Origin: Raffaelea ambrosiae
Taxonomy: Eukaryota; Ascomycota; Sordariomycetes; Ophiostomatales; Ophiostomataceae
Direction: 5' to 3'
Assembly: GCA_002778195.1 (NCBI GenBank)
Contig: PCDI01000004.1
Coordinates: 1,813,148-1,877,147, forward strand
Length of the DNA stretch: 64,000 bases
Both the position numbers and the translations under genes were made by a program. The notes beneath the pieces are model-generated. The model was not told the origin of the DNA, made no database searches, and worked only from the letters and a program-made list of their open reading frames with translations. Below, piece by piece: positions 23,801 through 34,435 of this stretch (its first letter is position 1; every line of letters starts with the position of its first letter).

Positions 23801-24490
23801 GTCTTCGAGGAAGCTGTCAAAGTCGCGCACAGAGCGCTCGAGGCCGTCGGCGATCATGCTGAGCGTGGTCTTGGTCTGCAGATTGGAAAGGTAGGTGTCG
23901 ACGTCGACCTCCGACGGGCCACCACCGAACCCCCCGCCACCAGCCGCAGAAGCAGCAGCAGCAGCAGCAGCAGAAGCACTGCTGCCAGCGCCTGCCGTGG
24001 CCGAGAATACGCCAAAGCTGCCCAGGTCGCGCACGGCAGCTCCTGGGTCGACGCCCGACGCCGCCAGCACGTAGTGCGCCTTGCCGTCGATAGCGCCGGC
24101 ACCACCACCACCACCACCCGATGCCGTGCCGCCGCGTGGGCCGATCTTGCGCAGCTTCTGGCGCAGGTCGCCCAGGCCGAGGTGCAGGCTGGGCAGTTCA
24201 GGCGCAGCGCCACCTGGGCCGTCGATGCCGGACGACGTATGCACGCCGCCGTTGCCGCTGCCTTCGCCGCCGTCGGCGCGTTTCTTGCTCTTGGCCAGCA
24301 GGCTGTCGAAATAGGCGCCCGACGCGGCAGGCCGTCCGGCCGCGTTCTGGCTCTGCGCGTTGCGGCTGGCCGAGATCGCGGCGAGCTGGGCCGCAGCCGC
24401 AGTGGGTTGTATGGAACGGGACGGGTTCGTGTCCCAGAGGCTGCCGCCAAAGATGGATGACGCGCCGGCCGTTGAGGCGTTCATGGCAGC

Positions 24491-24554
<64 letters not shown>

Positions 24555-24664
24555 TGCTGTTGTTGCTGTTGGGCGGTCGAAGCATTCGACGCGGCGGCCG
24601 TGGTGCCGAAGAGCGAGCTACCAAAGGCCGAGCCCTGCGGCTTCGGTGCTCCGAACAGGGACAT
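20885..24664 (-). CDS. nic96: Nucleoporin NIC96/Nup93 family
   Basis: This is a scaffold nucleoporin of the inner ring of the nuclear pore complex, which in yeast anchors the Nsp1-Nup57-Nup49 channel trimer. The model is complement(20885-21205, 21329-24664), 1218 residues, joined at QCLD|KIRDLEILPL. The N terminus has FG-type dipeptides (SLFGAP, SSLFGT), then 27 consecutive Gln (residues ~32-58). A helical segment around residues 260-310 (LERSVRDFDSFLEDN) matches the region expected to bind partner coiled coils, and the long alpha-helical Nic96 domain fills roughly the C-terminal two thirds (e.g. VWAVIFYLLRSGHVTEAAQY). The length exceeds yeast Nic96 (839 residues) because of Gly/Ala/Ser/Gln-rich insertions. 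The single 123-base intron carries a (CA)n run just after its donor. The open frames on the opposite strand are shadows of GC-rich codons. Confidence 0.93.
21304..21320. repeat. (GT)n microsatellite inside NIC96 intron
   Basis: On the transcribed (minus) strand this is a CA run starting a few bases after the GTACGT donor of the NIC96 intron. Confidence 0.85.
24491..24571 (-). repeat. CAG/CAA tract encoding 27 Gln in NIC96
   Basis: There are 27 consecutive Gln codons in the NIC96 N terminus. The middle is pure CAG with CAA interruptions near both ends, the pattern expected of a slippage-prone coding microsatellite. Confidence 0.95.
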
Positions 24665-25420
24665 GGCTGTTGGATGCCTGGGTAAGGAAACTCTCGGAGA
24701 CGAAAAAAAAGGGAAAGGGAGGCGGAATGGAAGCTGTCGATGACTTGTTGCTGCTTTGTTGTCGGTTCACCCGTTTCAGGGTCTGTTTTCCCGCCGTGTT
24801 TCCTGCGCAAAACACAGCTGTGTCGGCAATCGCGTTTTTGGCAGAGAGAAATGGAGGGATAGGAGACAAGTATGCCGGCCCGGATTGTCGTGTGCTGGCG
24901 ACTGGCTCTGTGTCGCGAACGCTGGATTCTCGCGTTCTTCTATTTATTCAAATGCATTTTTGGGGTCTCTCCTTGCTACCCTAAAAAAATCCAGGTAGAG
25001 CTTTGCTTGCCTGCGGCTGCCCTTGGCCCAAGCGCCCCACAATGCATTCCCCAGGAAACCAATCACATGTGGGGATTGGAATCTGCAGAAAAGGCCCCTG
25101 TAAATAGTGGACTGAGAGACTCGCCAGACAAACAGAATAGGAAACAACAAAGCAGAATTCAATACGTAGTAATACCGTCTATAAACCTGGAGCTATATTT
25201 CCATGTCATGATTTTGCTCTTGTCCATCCGTCCAGCCATATGAAGCCTCCGTCGTCCCCCCCCATCCCCGTATATATTAGTCGTAAAATAGTCTATTTGG
25301 CTGAAAAAAAGCAACAAGCATGTCGATTCAGCGCTCTGCGAATCTTGGCCCTTCCATATGTGTCCCATCCTTTTTATCATACCCGTCTTTCCGAGATAAG
25401 CCGATCTCTGTATTCCTTTC
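24665..25420. other. Intergenic: NIC96 promoter and pentulose-kinase 3' region
   Basis: This 756-base gap lies between the kinase stop (25421, minus strand) and the NIC96 start (24664, minus strand). It should contain the kinase 3' untranslated region and the NIC96 promoter. I see no RNA gene or notable repeat. Confidence 0.5.
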
Positions 25421-27538
25421 TTATTTCTTCCAGCCCTTGATGGCCTCGTTCACCTGCTTGCGGTAGTCCCGCTGCGTCTTCAGCTGGTCCAGCATCACAG
25501 TGTACTTGGCTCCCAGCAGCTTCGCCTCGCCGGCGTCCTTGGACGGCTGCACCACGCGGCCAGCACGGGTCATGCGCGTCATGATCTTCCACAGCGGCTC
25601 CGTGGCACCACCCTCGGCGGCGGAACCCTTGTTGCTCGACGCCTTGGCGCCCAGCATAGCAGCGCCGTGCACGACAGCCGCGCTGTCGTAGCGGGGGATC
25701 ACGACGGGCATGCCGCAGGCGGTGGCAATCAGGCCGACCAGCAGGTCGTTGCGGCACTGGCTGCCGGACATGAACACGCTGCGGATCTGGTGGCCCGCGT
25801 CGTTCATAGTGTCGACGATCTGGCGCGTCTGCAGCGCGATGAACTCGAGCGCGGTGTAGTACTGGAAGGCAAGGCCGTCGGCGCTGACGTCGCGGTGGCT
25901 GATGCCCACGAGGGCGCCGCGCATGTGCGGGTCCGCCAGCGGCGAACGGTTGCCCCAGAGGTCGCCGTAGAAGAAGAGGTGGCGCGTGAGGTAGCCGACA
26001 GCGGGGGCTCCCTCTGAAGCGGCAAGCGCGCGCAGCTGCTTGTTCAGGTAGTCGTAGATGTTCTGGGAAGCGGCCTTGGCGGCGGCCTTTGCCTCGGCGT
26101 ACGCAGGGTGCGTCTCGACCACGTGGCGGATCAGCTCGCCAGTGGCCGACTGGCCGCCCTCGGCGAGCCAGAAATCGGGCAGCACGACATCGCGGTAGGG
26201 GCCCCAGACGCCGTTGACAAAGACAGCATCGTGCGACATGGCCAGATGGCAGGTGGAGGTGCCAGCAACGGCGGCCAGACGCGAGAAGGCCTGGCTGACG
26301 TCGTGGATGCCGCCCGTCTTGGCGCTGGTTTCGGGCGCGCCAGGCGTGCCGTGGGTGCCCAGGTCGACCTCGGCACCGACAGTGCCGATCCAGCCGGCGT
26401 ATGCATCAATGACGCCGCTGCCAACGGCGACGCCCTCGTGCAGGCCCAGCTCCTTGGCAGCCTTGGCCGAGAGCGGACCGATGAGCTCGCCGGCACTCAG
26501 GTATTGGCCGTTCTGGTTGCGTTTGTTAGCAATGACAGTCACTTCGGTACACAAAGGGGAGAACCGCGAAATTAAGGAAGCTAACCACCCCGTTGACGCC
26601 GCCAACCCGCTTGAAGTTGTCCTCGACAAGCTCGCCCAGGCCGACGGCGCGGTAAAAGTCCTCTTGCCATCCCTTGACGCTGCCGTCGACGCCGACCGGC
26701 ACGTAGCCCTGCTTGCAGACGGTGCTGCAGAAGCTGCGGGTCTCGGTGCCGGTGGCCATGTGGGTGAGGGCGTCGGTCAGATCGTAAAACTTGCAGCGCG
26801 AGAAGACCTCGGGCGACATGTGGTTCTTGAGCCACAGCACCTTGGGCATCTCCATCTCAATGTTCATGGTGCCGCCGACATAGCGCAGCAGGTTGTGGCC
26901 GGTGGCGTTGATGGCGTCGGTCTCGGCAAGGGCGCGGTGGTCGAGCCAGAGCACGACGTTGCGGTCTTCGGTGGTCTTCTGGCCCAGGCTGGTCTTGGTG
27001 ACGGTCATGGGCTCGTCGGTGTCGTGGGCGAACACCGCCAGCGAGCAGGTGGCGTCGAAGCCAATGCCACGGATGGCAGACGGGTCGACGGCAGCCTCGG
27101 CGACGGCCTTCTTGACGGAGTTGCAGATGTGGTTCCAGATGTCGGTGGTCGACTGCTCGTAGTGCGACTCTTCGCCGTACGAGGCCTGCCACAGGCGGAT
27201 GTCTTCGGATGCCAGGCCCTTGATCTCGCCGTGGCTGTCGATCACGCAGGCCCGTGCAGAGCCGGTGCCGACGTCGACGCCGATGAAGTAGTCCTGAGGA
27301 GGAGGCGTGGTCAGTGCATGCTGGCGTAGAATGTAGACGCAGTTACGGAGAAAGATAAGAGAATCCAAAAAAGGCAGAAACGAAGCAGGACTGAAGACAA
27401 GAGGCTTTTGCTGAGACGGAAGTGACAGAAAGGACGAAAATCGCAAAAGAGACATTGAGTCCGAAGACAAAGAAACTAGAGAGACTTCAAGACATCAATA
27501 CAGACACAGACACGAGACAATCTTACCTGCTGGGCCAT
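25421..27538 (-). CDS. FGGY-family pentulose (ribulo-type) kinase
   Basis: This is an ATP-dependent sugar kinase of the FGGY family, in the pentulose-kinase branch that includes human FGGY and yeast YDR109C; the likely substrate is a ketopentose such as D-ribulose. The model is complement(25421-26512, 26586-27293, 27527-27538), 603 residues. The first exon encodes only MAQQ. The N-terminal phosphate-binding motif is YFIGVDVGTGSARA, with Asp at residue ~11. WLDHRA and the candidate catalytic Asp in GSGVIDAYAG (residue ~276) follow. The second ATP-binding motif is MSGSQCRNDLLVGLIA followed by CGMPVVIPRYDSAAVVHGAAMLGA. The second intron (GTTAGC donor, CTAAC branch site) restores VNGVNGQYLSAG in phase. 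Length agrees with the family. Cytosolic location is inferred from the absence of a signal peptide. It is divergent from the SMN gene. The exact substrate is not readable from sequence. Confidence 0.92.
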
Positions 27539-29156
27539 GATCGGGGTCTACGTCAATTCAATGGAAGCAATTGCAGATGGGCTAGGTTCAGCAAGCTGGA
27601 CACGCAACAGAGAGCAAGCTGTGAAGCAAGCAGGTCGTCAAAATCAAGATGATAAATACTGGGTTAAGCAATGGAGACAATTGACAAACAGCAGCACGCG
27701 TTGTTAAAAGTAAGAGGAAGGTGCGACCGAGGAGGGACAGGTCACGAAAAGAGAAGGACCGGGTTTTATGCTCAGAGCTATCGTCGCCACCTCCACCGCC
27801 GCGCCAGAACCAACGAAGAAGGGGGACCAAGGGAGGAAAGAGCGATGGGGGAAGAGGGGTGCGCGCCTGCCCTTCGTGCGCCACGATAGTGTGTGTGTGG
27901 GCAGGCAGGGTAGAGGCGGGCAAGCGTCCGCTGCCCAAGCTTTGTCCGACTATCGTGGCGCGTGCGGGGCCGAAAGAGCTCTGCTGGACAGATGACTCGT
28001 TTTTTTCTGGGCACCCTGTGCTCTACAACCGCTGTCTCACACCTTCTCCGGGCGAGCTAGCCCCGCGTTTGCTTCGGTGTGCTGCTTTTGGTCTACGTTG
28101 CTCGTTTGTTGGAAGGGCGAAGGTGGAAAAAAAAAAGGGACTGGACTGGGAACGTGACGGCCAGAACGCGACAAACTGTTGGGGGGCGAAAAGAAGCAAA
28201 AAGGAGGGGACGGCAAGGGAAGGACAAAGACAAACTGGACAGCAGAGCAAGAAGAGAAAAACGGCATGAAGGATTCTCAACGAAAAGCAAGAAGAGCGCG
28301 GGATGCCGGCTGGGCCGAGAACACGACGCATTGCAGGATGGGGGTTGAAGCCAGCGGGAAACGAGAGAAAGCAGCCAGGTGCATCGTGTACTTTTTTTTT
28401 CGATGTGTAATACGATGCGCAATCGGTTGGGCTGGACTGTCCACGAGACGGGGGATGGGCCACAGAGCAACAGAATTGGCAACAAGATTGGCAACACAGA
28501 TTGGCGGGACTGATTGGCAGGACTAATCAATCGGCAGGCCGGACGGCCCATACTTGGGGTCTCCCATATGGGGGTCATCCAGCTCTGGCTCTAGTCAGCC
28601 GGGCGTATCTATCTCCAGGCGGTGAGGCCGGGCAGGCAGTTTGTGGGAGGCGGAGATCGCTTCTGGACCCCTTGGCAGAGCATGCAGGTACCGATGGACG
28701 GATGACTGCGAGCGGGCGTTCCGGGGAACTCGGGGAGCTCTGCTGACACTGCGGTCCAGAACGGGGATATTCGCCAGACACTATCGCCGTTGAGGAAGGC
28801 TGCTGTGCTAGTAGTGTAAGAAGACTAGTAGTCATAGGAAGAATTGCGACACACAGGAAGGCTACCAGGGCGATCCAGGCACCACTCTTGGCTTAAGACA
28901 GCTTCCGAGAGGCGCCTGTGGCTGGAAGCCGGCGTCTTGTGTGGGCCTGCGGAGGGGGGGCTGGCCCAGGCCAGCAGTGCCAGACACTGGCCACAGGGTA
29001 GAAAGGCGCTACTGAACGGGCTAAAGGCATCTTCGGCGCGTCTAACAGGAGCTAGAACTCTGCCACGCTTGCTCTCAGTCAACCACAGCGGGCAGACATC
29101 GACCTCACACTGTCCAGCTGCATCCAAATATCGGATTACTATCGATTTCTGCCACC
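27539..29156. promoter_or_regulatory. Shared divergent upstream region of kinase and SMN genes
   Basis: This 1.6-kb region lies between two start codons pointing away from each other, so it must contain both promoters. It has A- and T-rich tracts near 28120 and 28390 and clustered ATTGGC boxes (28470-28520, repeated GATTGGC). Inverted CCAAT or related sequence is possible, but none is proved as a binding site. I find no protein gene inside. Confidence 0.45.
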
Positions 29157-30363
29157 ATGACTGCCCTGCCGGCTGGAGACGGGCCTGCCTGGGACGCAGC
29201 GGGCATCACGCGGTCGTGGGACCAGGTGGTTGACGAGTACAAGGTGCGTCTGATGGTAGTTGATGCTGTGGTGGACCAGCTCTTGTTTGGCTCTCTAGCT
29301 TTTTGGGCTGTTCGGGCTTTTTGACCCCGGACTCTGACTGCAGACTGCAGACCTTTCACAGCATTCGATCACGTGGCGGCACCGTGGCCGAGCTGCCCGA
29401 GCTGCCCACACAGGAGTGAGTCGAGACGTCTGTGGCTCTGAATACGCTGGAGCGGCCCTTGTTTAGAGCAGACTCTGAAGCCCTGAAAAAACAAGACTGC
29501 CTCCAAACCAGAAACCGTTTCGCGTTTTCTCCGGGATCCCCCCCCCCCCCCCCAAAGTGGCGCAGACTGATGACGAAGCTTGGCGAAACAACAGCAGCAC
29601 TCTTCTCTTTGCGCACATACCGTGCACTTACTCACATGCCGCAGACAGGAAACGAGACCGGATGCCAAGCCTGAAACAAACGGGCCCCAGGAGCAGGACG
29701 ACGGCTGCGACAAACCCCAACAGGGTGAGGCCCGTGGCCGTCATGCCGGCGAAGCCGGTGTGGAAAGGGGAGCCGAACACACCGCAGGAACTGCTGCGGC
29801 CTCGCCTCACAGAAGAGCGACGACAGCAGGAAAGCCATCCAGCCGGATGAGCATCCTCCCAGACGCGGTAAGCAACTGCATCGCAACCTCTGCCCCTCTC
29901 TCCATTGATCGGAGGTGCGGCGCACATCACCTCTGTCGATCCCGGATGGACGGCGATGAAATCCAGCGGGCTGCTTGTTCTATGGAGAAATTTGCACCAC
30001 TAACATTCTGCTGCTCTCGCGCGTTCTGCATCTGTGTTCCCACAGCCGCCCGTTATTGCTCCGCAGATGGTTCTGGGCAGTTTAGGAGGTAAGTTATGGC
30101 GTAAAGGCGACTTGCTTGCAGGGATTCTCTACGCCTCGGGTTCCCCAGCTGACCACCGTTCAGGTGACGAGAACTTGAAAAAGCTCCTGATGTCGTGGTA
30201 CTACGCCGGCTATTACACGGGCCTCTACGAGGGCCAGCAGCGGCAAGCCCAGACGGACACTGTCCACGAGGACGTCCAAGAGGCCCCCGCGGGAGAAGAA
30301 GAAACTCCTTACGAGGGTGTTCACGAGGACGTTGACCAGGACTTTCAAGAGGCTGAGCAATGA
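29157..30363 (+). CDS. smn1: Survival motor neuron (SMN) homologue
   Basis: SMN is the core of the complex that loads Sm proteins onto spliceosomal snRNAs. Five exons: 29157-29243, 29351-29415, 29645-29867, 30046-30088, 30164-30363, total 618 bases, 205 residues, all phases consistent. Start context is GCCACCATGA. Residues ~11-33 (AWDAAGITRSWDQVVDEYK continuing TFHSIRSRGG) match the N-terminal Gemin2-binding helix of SMN. Residues ~147-161 (LLMSWYYAGYYTGLYEG) are the C-terminal YG box that drives oligomerisation, with the Tyr/Gly spacing of the family. A Tudor domain is absent, as in Schizosaccharomyces pombe Smn1. Between the two motifs lies a hydrophilic Gln/Glu/Arg-rich linker. After the YG box an acidic tail repeats VHEDV twice (VHEDVQEAP and VHEDVDQDF), which I do not know from other SMN proteins. 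Intron 2 contains a run of 16 C. Because no exon exceeds 225 bases, the gene is easily missed by simple ORF inspection. Confidence 0.9.
29538..29553 (+). repeat. C16 homopolymer in SMN intron 2
   Basis: Sixteen consecutive C lie between GGGAT and AAAGTGG, within the predicted second intron of the SMN gene. Confidence 0.85.
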
Positions 30364-31260
30364 TACCAGACGAACTAACGGGGGTTATCCGCCGGCGCAG
30401 CTGCATGTTCGGGGTGGACAAACCCCCGAAAGCTGAGGGCGGATGCTACAAGATGGCGATGATGCGACATGAGAATTGCTGGGCTCTAGCGAAACGACAG
30501 CCAAAGTCGCAAAGTGTGGACGAGATTGAGAAGGACGTCCGGACCGTTGGCGGCAAAGCTGCCTACCAATTTTCTCCGGAGTGGGAACTATACGTGCGCA
30601 CAGGCTTAAACAGCAAAGGAGACGACCGTGGCGTTGTCTGATCGGCAAAGCATAAAAACGGAACAGTCGAGGAGAGGAGACGACTAAGACGGGACTGGGT
30701 AGGACTGGACAGGACGAGTCCAGAAACAGGCCGAACAAGAGACAGCAGGGGCGAAGTTGAGCTGATACCACAGATACCGCAGATACCACAAATACCAAAT
30801 AGAAAAAAAAGCATAACTACTGCGTATGGAGAAGCATACAGAAGCATACAAAAAAGCATACAAAAAAGCATACAAAAAGAGGGGCTTGCCGTGGCTGCTC
30901 TGACACACTCGCTGTTTTCAGGAGCGTCGGATTTCAGAGCAGCCGGCACAGACCTGCACCCTGCGTGTGTCAAGATGGCGGGGCCGTATTTGCTCTTCTT
31001 CCAACCCATCCTGCATACCTCGAGTCGGCTATTGCTCCCTGCCATACGTAGACAAGCCGGTAAAAGGAGCGACCGGATATGAGAGCTCGTGCCTCGCTTG
31101 TGGCCAAGAAGGCACAAGGGCCTTCCATCTTGGCTTGTTCGACTTGGGAGGCAGAGAAGAAGGGGCAGAAACGAGGGAGCAGGTCGGAAAGGCGACGTGC
31201 AAAGCACGTTACCCTAAAAAGGAACATGGAAAAGGTCGGAAGGGCAAGTACAAGAGTTCG

Positions 31261-31311
31261 GTCCTGTGAGCCAGTCCTGTGAGCCAGTCCTGTGAGCCAG
31301 TCATGTGAGCC
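31261..31311. repeat. 13-bp tandem repeat, ~4 copies
   Basis: The unit GTCCTGTGAGCCA is repeated at 31261, 31274 and 31287, with a fourth copy from 31300 carrying one substitution (GTCATGTGAGCC). Confidence 0.9.
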
Positions 31312-31577
31312 CTGACTCGTATTAGTTGACCGCTGGTTTTTTCTCCCGCCTGCATCACCAGTTTTGCCCGAGTCCAGACTTGGCTCTGCTCTGGGTGAGG
31401 GAATACCCGTTTCGCGTATTCCTGCTTTCGCTAGGTCCTCCCGAGTCCTACCACAGTACCACCCCGAATAAATAAAAAAAGGGGAAAGATTAGGCAGGAG
31501 CGAAGCTCCGGGGTCCGTCCACACAGCCTGCCTGCTGTCCTAGCTGCTTTAGCTGCCTTTTAGCTGCTTTAGCTCCG

Positions 31578-31595
31578 CCCCCCCCCCCCCCCCCT
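31578..31595 (+). repeat. C18 homopolymer
   Basis: Eighteen C in a row between GCTCCG and TGGTC. The run length may be imprecise in the assembly. Confidence 0.8.
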
Positions 31596-31710
31596 GGTCT
31601 GCGTCTCCCTTTCCAGCATAACCTTCATTTTTTAGGGCCTGGCAGGGGGGCGGCAGTCTATGGGGCCAGGAGCATTAGGGGCCGTTGGGGTTCCAACGCT
31701 GGGGGGGTCG

Positions 31711-31740
31711 AGCACTAGGGGCCAGCACTAGGGGCCAGCA
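31711..31740. repeat. 13-bp tandem duplication
   Basis: Two exact copies of AGCACTAGGGGCC followed by a partial AGCA. The unit length is the same as that of the unrelated array 400 bases upstream. Confidence 0.8.
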
Positions 31741-33310
31741 AAAACAGGCGAAGCGTTGAGCCTCCTCCTCCTTTTCCCCTCTTTCCTTTGAGCCGCAACG
31801 TGGTTGCACGTTGCACTCGGCGACATTAGAGTTTAGAGCCAAGCTCGACGGTCGCCGTACTTGTTTCGGCCTGTAGCCTATTGTTCCCTTGGCCGTGGTC
31901 TAGTCTCTGCAGACTGTGCCCTGCCTTGTTGTTTTGCGCTTCGTTGTCAGTTCGATGTTGCTGCCCTTCCGCTCCGTGAACTATGAACTCCCCCCAGCAG
32001 AGCCTCCATAGAGTAAAACAAGACAAGAGACCAAAGGGAGGCCAAACAGCCGACAACAGCCGACGGTCTCTTTGTCATCTATCAAACCACATAATAAACA
32101 TGCATACTTGACCGGGGGCGGCCCATGCGGCCCCCCTCTCGGGCCCCCCCTTGTCATCTTCGCAAAGATGCCAAACGCCAAAACGCGATCCGAGACAGAT
32201 CTGCCACAATGTCCACAATGTGCCGAGCACATCCCATAAGCAGAGCCTCCCCCAACCACCGAGAACAACCAGAGCAAACTGGGGTCCAATCTTCTTTCTT
32301 CCCCCCCTCCCCCCCTCCTGCTTCTACCACCATGTAGTATCTCACACTTGCATGCGTGTGGGTAACGCATACCCATACGGCTGGGCTATTGCTTCCAGGC
32401 CACGATACCAAGCCTTTTTCCACGACCGGATCTGAGGGCAACCTCTTCAGGGGACCCCTGCTCGGAACATTGGCCGTCCATTCGCTGGTGAGGGAGCATT
32501 TCCCATAGACACTATTGTTTTTGCCCAGCCTGTCTCTATGGATCTTTCCTATACAAGTACATACCTCATAGTAGTAGTAGAAGAAAGAGGCACTCCCGGA
32601 GTCGTGAGGGCCCGAGCATGGCCTCCCTGAACGGATGATTGTCGCCATCTTGTTTCGAAGTCTGGGAAAGAGACACTCCCCTTCCCCTACGCACTCCCTC
32701 GCCCCCCCCCCTTCTTGGTGGCTGCTTCTCCATTCTCACGCACACCCCCTTGGGGCTCAATCTCAGGGACTGGCGGATGCGGATGGCGGCTCTGCTACCA
32801 AAAAAAAAAAAAGAAGAGTCTCTGAGGCAAACGTGCCAAGTTCGGTGCACAGCTGCCCCGGCCGAGGGATCGTCTTGTCAGTCATGGGGGGGCTCTTTCC
32901 CGTTTACCTGCCTGTCTGACACACCCAGCCAAGATTCCTTTTATGTCCTCGCCTCTGCCCTTTTAGTCCCCATTTCAGTTTCTTGTTTCCTCTCTTCTCT
33001 TCTTCTTTTCTTTTTCTCTCTCCTTCCTTTCTCTGTATCTCATTCTCCGTATTCTTCAAACAAGAACACGTTCATTCTTTTTTTCTTTTTCTTTTTTTTC
33101 TTCGTTCTTTATTGTCCTCGAGCAGGCCCTCGCCATCCAGAAAATAAAAACAAAAAAGCAACATATATTTATACGTCCCTTTTCACGTTCTGTCTTTCAC
33201 GCCGGTCCCTAGAGGAATTAGTTCGTCCACAGAGTCTTTTCCAGCATCTTTTTTTTTTCTTTCTATCCTTTTTCAACTTCCCCCCCCTCCTTCTTCTCGA
33301 TCTCTCCAAG

Positions 33311-34435
33311 ATGAAGTTCGCCGCAGCATTAAGCCTGGCCCTCGCCCCGTTGGCACTCGCCAAGGCCACCCACAACGTCTACCCCGTCCGCCGCGATTCG
33401 TCCAAGGGCCACAGCAAGACTCACCCATCGCGCGATGTTGCGATCGGCAGCAGCGCCGGTACCCTGGGCGCTGCTGACGCTGCCATCATTGCCGCCGAGG
33501 CTGGTCTCGTGCTCGGCAGCCTGAGCCAGGTGGTGGTCATCTGGGTGAACGGCGGTGGCGCCGCGGCCACCACGACGGTCAACTCGGTGTCCACGGTGAC
33601 GCAGACGGTGACGGCTGGTGCCGGAACGACCGTGGCGGCCGGCGCAACCACCACGGTGGCGACGGGTGCAGGTGCCACGCACACCGTCACCGTCGGTGGC
33701 CCCAAGGGTCTGCAGTTCGAGCCCAACACCATCACTGCCGACGTCGGCGACATGGTCATCTTCAGCTTCCTGAGCCAGAACCACACGGCTACCCAGTCCG
33801 CCTTTGACACGCCCTGCAAGATCCTCGACGGCGGCATGGACTCGGGCTTCCAGGCCAACCCCAACAACAGCGTCAACCCGCCCCCGCAAGTCGCCATGCA
33901 AGTCATGGTCTCGACGCCTCTTTGTAAGTGCAGCACGGAGGAGAGCATATCAGAAAGTACCATTGAATTTTTCTTCATCTTCTTTTCCTAACATACATAT
34001 GCAGGGTTCTACTGCCGCCAGACCGGTCACTGTGGCAAGGGTATGACCTTCTCCATCAACCCCACCGCCAACAAGACCCAGGCCATGTTCCAGCAGCTGG
34101 CCATTGCCCAGAACGGCACCGGCACCGGCAGCGCCATCACCGGCAACGGCGGCACTGCTGCTGCCAACGGCACTGCCGGCACCGTAACGTCGGTTGCGTC
34201 TGTTGCCCTGAGTGCCACTCTGGGCGCCACTGCCAGCATCGCCACCGACACCGCTGCTTTGGCGACTGCCACCGGCGTCGTTCCCGGCACCGGCACGCTC
34301 AACTCGGACGGCTCGTGCTCGTGCGCAGTCGTCTGCGGTGCCGGCAGCTTCCCGGCTGTCCAGGCACAAGGCGTGGGCGCCTTTGGCGGCATGGCCGGTG
34401 CCTTGCCTTCGGGCATGGTAGTGTCGACAGCATAA
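33311..34435 (+). CDS. Secreted cupredoxin (plastocyanin-like) domain protein
   Basis: Exons 33311-33923 and 34005-34435 give 347 residues; the donor GTAAGT and acceptor ATGCAG join CCTCTTT|GG, restoring STPLWFYC. The first ~17 residues (MKFAAALSLALAPLALA) are a signal peptide. A Thr/Val/Ala-rich segment (VTQTVTAGAGTTVAAG) precedes a cupredoxin fold: LQFEPNTITADVGDMVIFSFLSQNHTATQSAF, then FYCRQTGHCGKGM. The spaced His (NHT), Cys (FYC), His (GHC) and Met (GKGM) match type-1 copper ligands and the fungal extracellular Ser/Thr-rich cupredoxin family. A low-complexity Thr/Ala/Gly region follows, ending MAGALPSGMVVSTA, only weakly like a GPI signal. An apoplastic or wall-associated protein is inferred. 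Copper binding is predicted from residues, and the biological role is unknown. The leader is strongly pyrimidine-rich. Confidence 0.9.

Larger units (their letters stand above)
30364..33310. other. Intergenic 2.9 kb: SMN 3' region and cupredoxin promoter
   Basis: I find no convincing gene. The stretch contains AAAAAGCATAC repeats (30825-30880), four copies of a 13-bp unit (31261-31311), a second 13-bp duplication (31711-31740), a C18 run (31578-31595), and a strongly T/C-rich leader (about 32980-33300) before the cupredoxin start. TATA-like ACATATATTTATACG lies near 33160. Confidence 0.5.

Noticed and set aside
21338..24460. Long plus-strand frames (532 and 424 residues) opposite NIC96
   Set aside because: They are antisense to a well-supported nucleoporin, rich in Arg, Ala, Val and His, and without family features. 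GC-rich coding DNA readily leaves such frames open.
31711..31740. Telomere-like TAGGGG units
   Set aside because: CTAGGGG occurs only as part of a 13-bp duplication; there is no run of TTAGGG, so it is not telomeric.
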